Origin: Gyrodactylus bullatarudis
Taxonomy: Eukaryota > Platyhelminthes > Monogenea > Gyrodactylidea > Gyrodactylidae
DNA: 36,966 nt
Reading direction: 5' to 3'
Assembly (NCBI GenBank): GCA_012064415.1
Contig: SSNU01000083.1
Location: 65,211-102,176, forward strand
In this document: in pieces, positions 22,170-30,825 of the stretch
Layout: every line of letters begins with the position of its first letter
How positions within the stretch are numbered: position 1 is the first letter of the stretch
Program-made: the position numbers and the translations under genes
Notes under the pieces: generated by a model
What the model was told of the DNA's origin: nothing
Database searches by the model: none
What the model saw: the letters and a program-made list of their open reading frames with translations, nothing else

Positions 22170-23831
22170 AGAGAATGCTTAATTACAGGTTGTGAGCTGT
22201 ACAAAATTAGTGAATTAGGGTTAGATTTCCATTCTGACGAAAGTAAATTTATTAATACGGGTCAGGATAGATCGTCATATTACAAGGTAATAGAATCTAT
22301 GGAGCGTAATATGTACAAAATAGCGAAAGGACTATTTGATAAGAAAATAATTTCTGATCAAACTAGAGGTTTTATAGCTAAAAAGCATACTAGGATGTCT
22401 AGGTTGTATTTACATCCAAAGACACACAAAATAGTTGATAATCTAGTTCCGGAGGTGTTTCCAGTAAGGCCGATCTTGGATATGTCGTCATGTCCACAAC
22501 ATAATTTAGCGAAGTGGTTAATTGATGTATTGAAACCAATACATACATATTATGCTAAATATGTTGTCAAAGATACATTCGCTTTTGTAGATAGAATTAA
22601 GGATTTAAATATTGGTTTAAATGAAATGATTTCATTAGATGTAAGCTCTTTATTTCCTAGTATACCTATTGAGGAGACATTATCTGTTATTAAATCTTTC
22701 ATTGATGAACACGAAGGTTTTGAAATGCAAAGTAATGAGATCACTGATCTCATTAGGATCTGTTGTACAAACGTTCCGTTATCATTTCAAAACAAAGTAT
22801 TCATCCAGAAAGATGGAATAGCTATGGGTTCACCTCTTAGTCCTCTTTTAGCAGACATCTTCCTAGGTTGGTTAGAATTAAATAAAATGTCTGAAACAAT
22901 CAATTCTTACACTGATGTTTACATCAGATATGTTGATGACACTTTTATTTTAATGAAGCCTAACGTATCAGTAGATGATTTTTTCTCCAAGATGAATTCG
23001 TTTCATCCGAATATAGTTTTTACTATGGAAAGAGAATCTAATGGTATCTTGAGTTTCTTAGATGTCAAATTGACTAGAAGAGAAGATGGATCAATTCTGA
23101 GAAATATTTATAAGAAGAAGACTGACACCGGGAAGTATCTACATTATGCCAGTTTCAGTCCTATCTCTCATAAAGTTGGCTTAGTAATTGGTCTAAGTAA
23201 GAGGATAAGAAAGATAGCAAGCCCTGAGGAATGGTCTAACGAAATAGAGAACGTGAAGTTAAGTCTGAAGGAAAATGGTTATCCCGGTAAATTTGTTGAC
23301 AAATTCATGAATGTATCTATGGATAGAAATGAGCTTGTCGAAACAGATGAATTGGAGAAAACAACTATTTTTATGAAGCTCAACTTCAAAGGTGATGGGT
23401 TCAGTAATGATATTAGAAGAAGGCTAAATGATCTCATCAATCAACATTATAATAACATACAATTGAAAATTGTATTTAAAACTCAGAGATTATTTAGTTT
23501 GATTCATAAGGATTTGCTGAAGCCAGAGGAGAAAACTCTATTAGTTTACAAATTCCAATGTGATTGTGGAGCCTCATATATAGGTAGAACTATTAGGAAA
23601 TTATCTACCAGAGCGGAGGATCATCTGAAGAAGGATACTGCGGTTACTAGGCACCTTAGACAAGAAGATCATACAGCTTCAGTTTCTAATTTTTCCGTTT
23701 TATACAAAAACCCCAATGACGACAGCATAGATGTATGGGTGAAAGAAAAATTTCTTATTAACCTATATAAACCTAATCTATGTGTTCAAAAAAACTATTC
23801 CTATAATCTTCAATTACCTTGGCCAATGTAA
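22170..23831 (+). CDS. Penelope-like element PLE-2: open RT and GIY-YIG endonuclease
   Basis: The frame is open from 22170 (after a TAG at 22167) to 23831; the first ATG is 22299 (MERNMYKIAKGLF), leaving 510 codons. RT motifs are complete: A SLDVSSLFPSIP, B QKDGIAMGSPLSPLLADIF, C YIRYVDDTFIL with both catalytic Asp residues, and D SFLDVKL. They are followed by the thumb (NGYPGKFVDKF) and the GIY-YIG domain FQCDCGASYIGRTIRKL, with RAEDH behind it, ending LQLPWPM. Compared with PLE-1 it lacks about 90-100 N-terminal residues (the LSLGPNF region), so the element is 5'-truncated, as is usual for PLEs. Within what remains there is no stop or frameshift, the least damaged copy in the window. Whether the shortened protein is active cannot be told. 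Confidence 0.92.
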   Translation, partial: RECLITGCELYKISELGLDFHSDESKFINTGQDRSSYYKVIESMERNMYKIAKGLFDKKIISDQTRGFIAKKHTRMSRLYLHPKTHKIVDNLVPEVFPVRPILDMSSCPQHNLAKWLIDVLKPIHTYYAKYVVKDTFAFVDRIKDLNIGLNEMISLDVSSLFPSIPIEETLSVIKSFIDEHEGFEMQSNEITDLIRICCTNVPLSFQNKVFIQKDGIAMGSPLSPLLADIFLGWLELNKMSETINSYTDVYIRYVDDTFILMKPNVSVDDFFSKMNSFHPNIVFTMERESNGILSFLDVKLTRREDGSILRNIYKKKTDTGKYLHYASFSPISHKVGLVIGLSKRIRKIASPEEWSNEIENVKLSLKENGYPGKFVDKFMNVSMDRNELVETDELEKTTIFMKLNFKGDGFSNDIRRRLNDLINQHYNNIQLKIVFKTQRLFSLIHKDLLKPEEKTLLVYKFQCDCGASYIGRTIRKLSTRAEDHLKKDTAVTRHLRQEDHTASVSNFSVLYKNPNDDSIDVWVKEKFLINLYKPNLCVQKNYSYNLQLPWPM

Positions 23832-23991
23832 GCTTTTTCACTTTTCTCTCCACTGTTGCTATTTATTGGAGAGTTTTGGTGTTTTTTCAGCTTGCATTTT
23901 ATTATTATTTTCTTTGACTTTACTATTTCTTTCATGATTTGTAAAATATTATCTTGAATGAACTCTTAACTTATATCATTTTTGAAGAATT

Positions 23992-24026
23992 ACCACTGAT
24001 GATACTTCAAGAAATGTACATTTGGT
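23992..24026 (+). ncRNA. hammerhead-ribozyme-like motif in the PLE-2 3' end
   Basis: Stem I ACCA (23992-23995) and TGGT (24023-24026) pair perfectly. Between them lie CTGATGA (23996-24002), an 8-nt segment TACTTCAA, GAA (24011-24013), the self-complementary stem III ATGTACAT, and the cleavage-position T (24022). Compared with PLE-1 both strands of stem I and of stem III have changed while keeping their pairing. Confidence 0.75.
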
Positions 24027-24060
24027 TTTAATATATCTTTTTTCAATTTTCTAAATTATG

Positions 24061-24105
24061 AATATAAGTGGATTTTCGGTCGTGTTTGAAAAACTACGTG
24101 AATTA
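24061..24105 (+). repeat. 3' terminal block of PLE-2
   Basis: GTGGATTTTCGGTCGTGTTT and ACTACGTGAATTA correspond to the block ending PLE-1 and PLE-3, so PLE-2 ends at about 24105. Confidence 0.65.
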
Positions 24106-25528
24106 CTTATTCGTAATAAAATATCTTTTCGTTGTGAAGCAATGGTTATTCTTAATTTTTTCATACCTATTCAATATTAGTGTTTCAACTGATCAAAATT
24201 TTTACAATATATTAATCGAAATTCATTGATTAAATCATGAATAACAGCTTTTCAATGATGAAGAAATCTATTTAGTTAGTTTGAGTTTCGTTCTTATGAA
24301 AATAATATTTCTATCAATGATTTTTTTATGATTTTACTTTAGAAAAAAAAGCATGGTTATTTTTGGTTTTTGGTGTAAAAATTTTTAAAATTCGTTTTCC
24401 CACATACATTACAATAATCCGAAAACACTACTTAAAATATTAATATAAATTATTTTTAAGCCGGTTATTATTGATTGCATTTTAGCATACACCTGATAAA
24501 TGTCGCCAGTTTTTGAGAATAACGAAAATTTGAACCTAGAATTGTATATATTAAAACATCTCTGGAGTTATTTGAGTTATTTTCTTTTTCATTAAATTTG
24601 TAAATATTAAATTTGAAGAGTAAGAAATATTTGGAATACTTCTGAATGATCAATTTGAAATAAGAAAAAACAATCTCTTTGTTTAAAAAATATCACATAT
24701 TTTTTTTGATCATGCTCAAATACACATCGTCAAGTAACAAAAATTAATTTTTTAATAAAACTCACGAAAAACTTTGATTCAGAGATTATGCTTTTGTTAA
24801 TTTTGAATCAATAAATTCCTACAATTAATTATCTCGAGAGAAAAACTATTAGACAAGATCAAGACTCAATATTTTCCAAACCATGTGATAAGGATGATGG
24901 ATAGTTCAGCAGTTTTGATAGATATATACCTATAATTCACATCTTTTGATAACCAAAAACAATAATAATCCTACTGATGAGACTCATATACACACTTCTT
25001 TTGTGTGCAAAGAATCTATATCAACTTTTATCGTATATAGTTTACACTTGTTGAAAAAGCAGTAAAAAATTTGTATATCCATTTATGATACATTTAAGAA
25101 GAAAATGTATATCTGAAGAATATACATTTTTTTCAAGGAATATACACGGAATATAGTGTATAATATACATATGTTTTGTAATATTATTCGAATACCTTCA
25201 AATGTGAAATCTATTAGACCAATCACATTCAAAGATTGAATATAATTTAAATTTTAAATTGCCAACTTAGAATATGTATCTGTGAAAAAGGATAGAGAGT
25301 AATATATCTATTTGCAAGGTGTCAATTGAGTAGAGAGGATAAAATTTGAAAATTTTCTTGTTCTTTTAATGCTAAGAATCTGTTCAATTAAACAAGTTTA
25401 ATCGTCTCTCGCACAAAAGGCTATATAAAATTCCTGGATTTTTAATTGTTCTCGTTGTATGATTAAAAGTGGGAAAGATTTAACTTGATTTGGCCAAGAA
25501 TCAAGAGGAAAACTCAACATCAGATAAG
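24106..25528. other. AT-rich intergenic region
   Basis: No gene is recognised over about 1.4 kb. The only clear structure is the hairpin at 25102-25130, in a stretch of TATA-rich simple sequence (about 25060-25170). Confidence 0.45.
25102..25130. repeat. perfect 11-bp hairpin
   Basis: AAAATGTATAT and ATATACATTTT are exact reverse complements around a 7-nt loop. It sits in AT-rich sequence with repeated TATAC words, so it may be no more than local simple sequence. Confidence 0.5.
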
Positions 25529-25897
25529 AGTTATTTTTGCCCAAAAAAGATACCTCTTTCATCCTGCTCCAATCACAGAATGAAAATGAAAAGTTCAACA
25601 ATGGTCTTGGAATTCCGGTAGTGAAGGCGTTGACCAGTGTCAATCCCGATGCTGGCTCACAAAACACCATCCTCTCACAAATTAACTCAGGCAGCAATTT
25701 TACTAGGAAATGTTCCTGTTTTCGGACACAGTGTTTGAAAATGTATTGTGAATGCTTTTCCGCAAAGAGAAAATGTGATGGATGTGCCTGTGTCAGTTGT
25801 CTTAATCACGATGGTACACCGGAAGTTGCACAAGTCCGCAACAAGGCCATACAAGAAGTTACAATGAGAAATCCGAATGCTTTCTCAGCGAAAATTC
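25529..25897 (+). CDS. exon of a tesmin/LIN54-type CXC protein (partial)
   Basis: CXC (CRC) domains bind DNA of the CHR type; LIN54 is the DNA-binding part of the MuvB/DREAM cell-cycle repressor, and tesmin is its germline relative. The exon encodes a complete first CXC motif with family spacing: C-S-C-x4-C-x3-Y-C-E-C-x6-C-x2-C-x-C-x2-C (CSCFRTQCLKMYCECF then KRKCDGCACVSCLN), including the Tyr that contacts DNA. After it comes the conserved linker RNPNAFSAKI that joins the two CXC motifs. A donor GTGAGT follows at 25898, in phase 1. No ATG precedes it in frame (TAA at 25525), so the 5' side needs a splice acceptor, perhaps at 25528 or 25578. I could not find the expected second CXC motif in the next 2.5 kb, so the gene is either spread over long introns or truncated. 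The fit to the family is strong; whether it is a working gene is uncertain. Confidence 0.75.
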
Positions 25898-28049
25898 GTG
25901 AGTTTATTTACTAAAGATTTTATCATTTTTATCAGAAATTAGAGATTTCCAAAAAATTCTAGATTTCTGGAAAAAGCCAGAATAATGAATAAGAGTATAA
26001 CATAACTTTTTCGTGTGAAAGTGCAACAAATTAGTTAACAGTTACATTCTATTAGAAAAGATAAATTTGGACTTTAAATTTGGTAAATTTTTTTCTCCAA
26101 AACCGAGAAAAAGAGTAGACATGAAAAATGTTACGTTCACACCTTCGGTAAAGGAGCCTCAGCTTAATTAATCTTAAATAAGAATTATTATTTTGAGAAT
26201 GAGAAATAAAATAATTTGCAGAAAAATTTCTTTTCATAATGGTAAAACACAGGATAATCGGTCATAATTTATTCCAATGATTTATTCCTGTGCAATAAAA
26301 TAATTTGGATATTTTTCAAAAAAAATGAAACCATTTCACAAGAGTTATCAATTTTATGAGGTAATTTTTCTTCTTTCAAAATAGCCCTTTCCATAACAAC
26401 ATTGATTAGAAACTATTTCTAAGTTAGTTTATTTTTTAAAAATTTTGAATTGAGTTTATCGATTGCATGGTTTCTCGGGTAATTAAAATTTTATTACAAT
26501 TCTAAATTCTTCAGATTGTGATTTTTGACAAAGTGCTTCAACGACACAAATTCTTTTGAGTAAAGCTGTTCTGAAAATAGTCTTGGCAAATGCCGAAAAA
26601 TAGAAATTACAAATTTTTTAACGGAATTGTAGAACAAAATATAAGATTAATAAAAAATCAATCTGGGAACTAGGACAATATCAAAAAGCTCAAAAGTTTT
26701 AGCCCAAGAATGTTTTTTTTTTCGTTTCAGAAGTAGTATCTATTAAAAAGAGTACGAACGAGTATGGAATTTAGGCTCTTGTCATGATTTGAGATAGAAA
26801 GAAGAATTCAGAAAATAATATTAATGTTCCGAAATTATTTACGATCAACCAAGCATATAGAATTCTTCAGCGAAAAAGCTCTTTCGAATGAATGTTGAAA
26901 GAATGAAAATTATAACCATCAGAAAAGGTTATAAGAGTTGAAAGTTTCTACCGAACCTCTACTCATAAGTATAATGATGATTTCGAAAAATAAATTTAAA
27001 ATTTTGTCCAACCAGATTATTCAAAAGCTTCAAATTCCCTAGATTAAATATTGAAGAATGTCCCACAGTGATATTTCTATCACATATCATTTTAGCAACT
27101 CATTATTATTTATTTAAGCCTCAGAAAATCGAGTAATCATACCTGTAGAGATCAAATATGCAATCGTCTGAACTTTATCTTTTTAAAGATAGATCAAAAA
27201 ATGATCCATATTTTTATCGATAACTTTTGAATCAAAAATAATTGCATTAAAAAAGCTGTAGGTTCGTAATCAGCGTATTCACAAACTGGACTTTAAGAGT
27301 TAAATTTGGGACATTTTGAAATTCAAATGATTGATGTAAAATTGAAGAATTCTCGTATCCATATCAATAAGCCATAGATATATTAGAGCATTTAAACAGC
27401 TGTAGAAAGAATGTATCAATATTTTCAATAGAATTAGACATTTCATAAACTAAAAATGATTTTATTTATATTTACAAAAATATTGGCGCTTTCAAAAAAT
27501 TATAATTGCTTTTGTATAATTTTTTGAAATACGATAGATAGAACGCACTGTGTCTCCCAAATAAAAATAATATTCCTTCATTTCTAATAAGAACTGGTGA
27601 TACTAATAATAATTTTTGAAACTATAGTGAGGAAAAAACAAATCCTCTCTTTTTTTCAATACCTATATTTCTCCCTTCATGCGTTTTTTTGTCGAATACA
27701 CTTTATTAAGATTTCACCTATGAAAAAATTGGAGGAGAAAGCAGGCGTTATTTCATCCTCATTCACATTCTCTGCTCGGCTTAATTTTCTTCATATTTTC
27801 CCCGGTAAAATCACTCTCAAATAATTATTAGTAATAAGGAAATAATAAACTGAGACAAAAATATTCTTCTCTGCAGAATATTTGAACTTTCTCTTACGTA
27901 AATGCAAACAAAGGATTTACTAAGTAAAAGATTTATCAAATTCTTGTTTTAACCCTTAAAGTCCCTGAGAATGACTCACTTTTGATCTTTTGTCTATCCC
28001 GTTGATTGTACATTAATTTTAATATAATCGGGTCTTTTTTCTGTATAAA
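25898..28049. other. AT-rich region, no gene recognised
   Basis: This would be an intron of the CXC gene if that gene continues. I searched by eye for Cys-rich coding blocks on the plus strand and found none. Open stretches such as 27597-27824 have biased, low-complexity composition and no family resemblance. Confidence 0.45.
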
Positions 28050-28517
28050 TAATTCACGTAAATTTTCAAATACGTCCGAAAATCGATTAAAAATCATATT
28101 AAAATTGAAGAAAAAGATATATTAACACCAAATACGTATTTCTTAAAGGATTATCAGTGGTATCACTTTAAAAATGATAAGAGTTAAATAATTGAATGAA
28201 AATAATGATTTACAAATATGAAAGAAATAGTAAAAGTTTTAGAAATAAGAATAAATGCAAGCTGAAAAACACCAAAACTCTCCAATAATTAGCAACAATG
28301 GAGAGAAAAGTGAAAAAGCTCACATCGGCCAAGGTAGTTGAAGATTATATGAATAGTTTTTCTGAACACATAGATTAGGTTTGTGTTGATTGATAAAGAA
28401 TTTCTCTTTAACCCACACATGTATGCTGTCATCTCCAGGGTTTTTATATAAAACGAAAGAATTTGAAATTGAATATATTTTTTCAATCTGAATATTTGCT
28501 ATCTTTGAAGTATACAT
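28050..28517 (-). mobile_element. Penelope-like element 3' fragment (PLE-3)
   Basis: On the minus strand 28517-28320 encodes the very end of the PLE protein (VLYKNPGDDSIHVWVKEKF to NLQLPWPM), nearly identical to the end of PLE-2, followed by the same 3' non-coding region (GAGCTTTTTCAC, a CAGCTTGCA stretch, hammerhead-like motif, terminal block GATTTTCGGACGTATTTG at 28086-28069). Everything upstream of the last 60 or so codons is missing: a strongly 5'-truncated insertion. Confidence 0.88.
28127..28161 (-). ncRNA. hammerhead-like motif of PLE-3 with a core substitution
   Basis: On the minus strand: ACCA (28161-28158), CTGATAA (28157-28151), 8-nt TCCTTTAA, GAA (28142-28140), stem III ATACGTAT, T (28131), TGGT (28130-28127). 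Stem I and stem III pair perfectly, but the core reads CTGATAA instead of CTGATGA; the changed base is the position of the catalytic G8, so self-cleavage should be lost. Confidence 0.7.
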
Positions 28518-29085
28518 TTTTGAACTTTACAGGTATGACACTGGCAAATAGGTTTTCAAAAAAACATAATTTTTACCTTTCGTAGCCTGGCATTTAGAAT
28601 ATATTATTTTCAAGACTCATGTTTATAAAATTTTTAATTTTCGTTTTGTCATTTCTTGAAAAATCATCTGCTCAAGAAATCGGAGGCTTATAGAATTTTC
28701 TTGAGATTGGTTTTTTCTTAATGTTTGCTTAATAATTATTAGTTTGGCTAGAGAAAATAAAGGATGAGATATTTCGCTTGGTATCATTTAGACCTATCCG
28801 TATCGAGCTTTGATATTCGATATGACGCTATATCGAGCCATATCGAAATCCAATATTCACACGGTCTTCTTCTGGAAGACATTTTTCTTCTTCATAATGT
28901 AGATTTCAAATTAAGTACTCATTGAGAAGAATGAGTTAAAAGTAAGAATCTTGATAAAAGCCTTGATACGGTACTCCAATGTCGCTCAATTTTACAGCTT
29001 ACAAATGGATACCACTGTGACTAGTACAAAAAATATTTGATAAATAGGCACTGCACTGTTACACAATTCATTCTAATCTATCAGG
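28518..29085. other. AT-rich spacer, nothing recognised
   Basis: There is no coding frame. A few repeated ATATCGA words near 28795-28850 (TATCGAGC, ATTCGATA, ATATCGAAA) are the only local pattern. Confidence 0.4.
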
Positions 29086-29223
29086 TAGTCTTAAGACTAA
29101 CAGAATGGTTTGTTAAACTTGTTACTCAGTAACAAGATTAGCTGGAATCTTTGATAGTCTTAAGACTAATGGAATAGTTTGATAAACTTGTTATCAGGTT
29201 TCAGGAATAACAAGTTAGTGATC
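29086..29223. repeat. two tandem units with a 14-bp palindrome
   Basis: Units start at 29086 and 29155 (69 bp apart), each with the perfect palindrome TAGTCTTAAGACTA and then GAAT-GTTTG-TAAACTTGTTA. The second unit runs into the left arm of the foldback element at 29172, so the first unit looks like a partial duplication of the element's outer end. The first unit also has a GTTAC-TCA-GTAAC hairpin (about 29120-29132). Confidence 0.7.
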
Positions 29224-29595
29224 CTAATATAAATTTCTTAGCATCATCAGTTACATGGTTTTAATGTTAGAAAAGAAGTTCTTCAAATATTCCTCACTAT
29301 AAAAAATAGACGTAACTCAAGAAATGAAAAATCGTTTTTATGAAATTTGGGATCAAAATGAATCAGGTTTCCGAAAAAAATACTTCAAATCAGTTGATGG
29401 CATAGAACGAGCGCTCAGAAAATCTACAAGAATGCCTTGCTGAAAAATTCTTGGCATACTTATCTTGGACACAGCGACATTTAAAAGCAAATTTGGACAC
29501 CGGTTTTCATAATTAACTGATGATGCAAAGAAATTTATACTAGGATCATTAACTTGTTATTCCTGAAACCTGGTAACAAATTTAACAAACTATTC
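29172..29595. mobile_element. foldback/MITE-like element with 82-bp inverted arms
   Basis: Left arm 29172-29253 and right arm 29514-29595 are reverse complements with 6 mismatches in 82 positions, separated by 260 bp. The spacer has no long frame. On the plus strand it holds a short open stretch (about 29325-29440, FYEIWDQNESGFRKKYF and onward) that matches no family I know. No transposase is present, so any movement would depend on one elsewhere. No clear target-site duplication was found. Confidence 0.75.
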
Positions 29596-29600
29596 ATTTA

Positions 29601-29680
29601 AAATCCTTACGAAAAATTACTTCAATTTCAACTCTTGATACGTTTTATTATCTGGAATCCATGAGTTTCGCAGTGCACTG
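29601..29680 (+). repeat. dispersed repeat, copy 1 (80 bp)
   Basis: It shares AAATCCTTACGAAAAA, CGACTCTTGAT-CGT-TTATT (with small changes) and ATCCATGAGTTTCGCAGTGC with 35297-35379 in the same orientation. It directly follows the right arm of the foldback element, so it may be that element's true outer end or an older repeat into which it inserted. Confidence 0.7.
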
Positions 29681-30594
29681 AATAAGATGTCTCAATTCCG
29701 TACCCAACACGATTGGATTTTTTGATGAAAAATTTTCATAACCTCAACAAAGCCTTTAGAATTTTCGAATTGTGAAATTTATCTCCTAAAAAATAAACAA
29801 AGTGAAGGATTTATTAGAAATAAAAAAGTATACGAACCCGTATTATGATATTATTTTCGAAAAAATTAATTCAGTCAGCCAATCTTATTACCAAGTATCA
29901 AGATTAGCAAAACTTAAAATAAGACGGAATTATGTGAAAGGAATTAGCAGTAGTGAAGATAACTGTGAATAAGCCAAAATAGGTAATTGAAAGTCCTCTC
30001 TTAACTCTTAAGTAAACTCGTTTGATGTTTCGAATGGCTGCAAAAAATTCATCTAGAATTCGAATAGGTTTTTTTGAAATCCAAAAACCCATAAGACGTA
30101 AAGAAATTTCGATATAATCTATTTTGATACAAAAAAAATTAGATTATTAGAAAGGTGTTGATTAACCTCTGATTTTATCTGAGCAATAAAAGAATTCATA
30201 AAGAGAGGCGATTGCAATTTCTTTGTTGAGACAAATTTTTCTATTGATTTCATAGGGTGGTCAAAAGTAGATTTGCACGATCGAAATCAAGAAAACCGAT
30301 TATGACCATGAAATTTCTAAAAGACGCTATTTCCCCCGGATTTTTGATCATCAAAATTTTCAAGCTGCAAAAGAAATCAAAATTCGACTTGCACATGATA
30401 CTGAGGTAATTTCTGAGCCCACATTAAGCGAATTCGATTTCTTGTCTAATTTTGATCCTAAATATATGACCACCACTTTAAAATCAATGACAATGATACA
30501 TGTAGATGCCAACTTTAAATTTGAAAAATATTGATTATTTCCAAAATTCCTGATAGGGTTTTATGAAAAATCGCAAGTTTCACTCAATTTCTTT
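29681..30594. other. AT-rich region, nothing firmly recognised
   Basis: A block near 30258-30480 contains GGTGGTC and, some 210 bp on, GACCACC with similar neighbouring words, hinting at another decayed inverted repeat, but the arms cannot be aligned with confidence. No coding frame is supported. Confidence 0.35.
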
Positions 30595-30825
30595 GACCAA
30601 ATTCGAATTCTTCGTCTAATGTCTTACTCAAATTGCTTTAAATCTTCGAAATGGCTTAAAGGTTGTAAAACTGGGATATTTGGGCTTTTGCGAAATTTAT
30701 AAAATGGCCTAATTTTGGTCTGGTCCGGAAATTTTTTCAGTTTATTGACTTATTTCATTTTTCGGAGAAAAATATTCAGTTTTTGTAAAAATAGTAAATT
30801 CTTATCTACATTCAGCTATATCAGA
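30595..30825 (+). repeat. solo right arm of the 32.5-kb foldback family
   Basis: In order and orientation it matches the right arm at 32931-33213: AATTCGAATTCTTCGTCTAATG, in part, AAATCTTCGAAAT, TGGCCTAATTTTGGTCTG, TTTTCGGAG, and the outer end TAGTAAATTCTTATCTACAT. The left arm is not seen at the expected place. Confidence 0.6.

Noticed and set aside
22214..22223. TTAGGGTTAG, resembling two telomere repeats, at the 5' side of PLE-2
   Set aside because: It lies within the PLE coding frame (ELGLDF) and is only ten bases long; telomere-attached PLEs also lack the GIY-YIG domain that is present here.
24974..24980. CTGATGA followed by a CACAC/GTGTG hairpin, a possible further hammerhead
   Set aside because: There is no properly placed GAA and no complementary stem I; no PLE sequence adjoins it.
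27597..27824. A 75-codon open frame without neighbours
   Set aside because: It is short and Phe/Ile/Lys-rich as expected of AT-rich random sequence, starts at a non-ATG codon and shows no motif.
29514..29560. CTGATGATGCAAAGAAATTT at the inner end of the foldback arm, resembling a hammerhead core
   Set aside because: The segment is 6 nt rather than 8, stem I pairs only with a bulge in one arm and not in the other, so pairing is not conserved.
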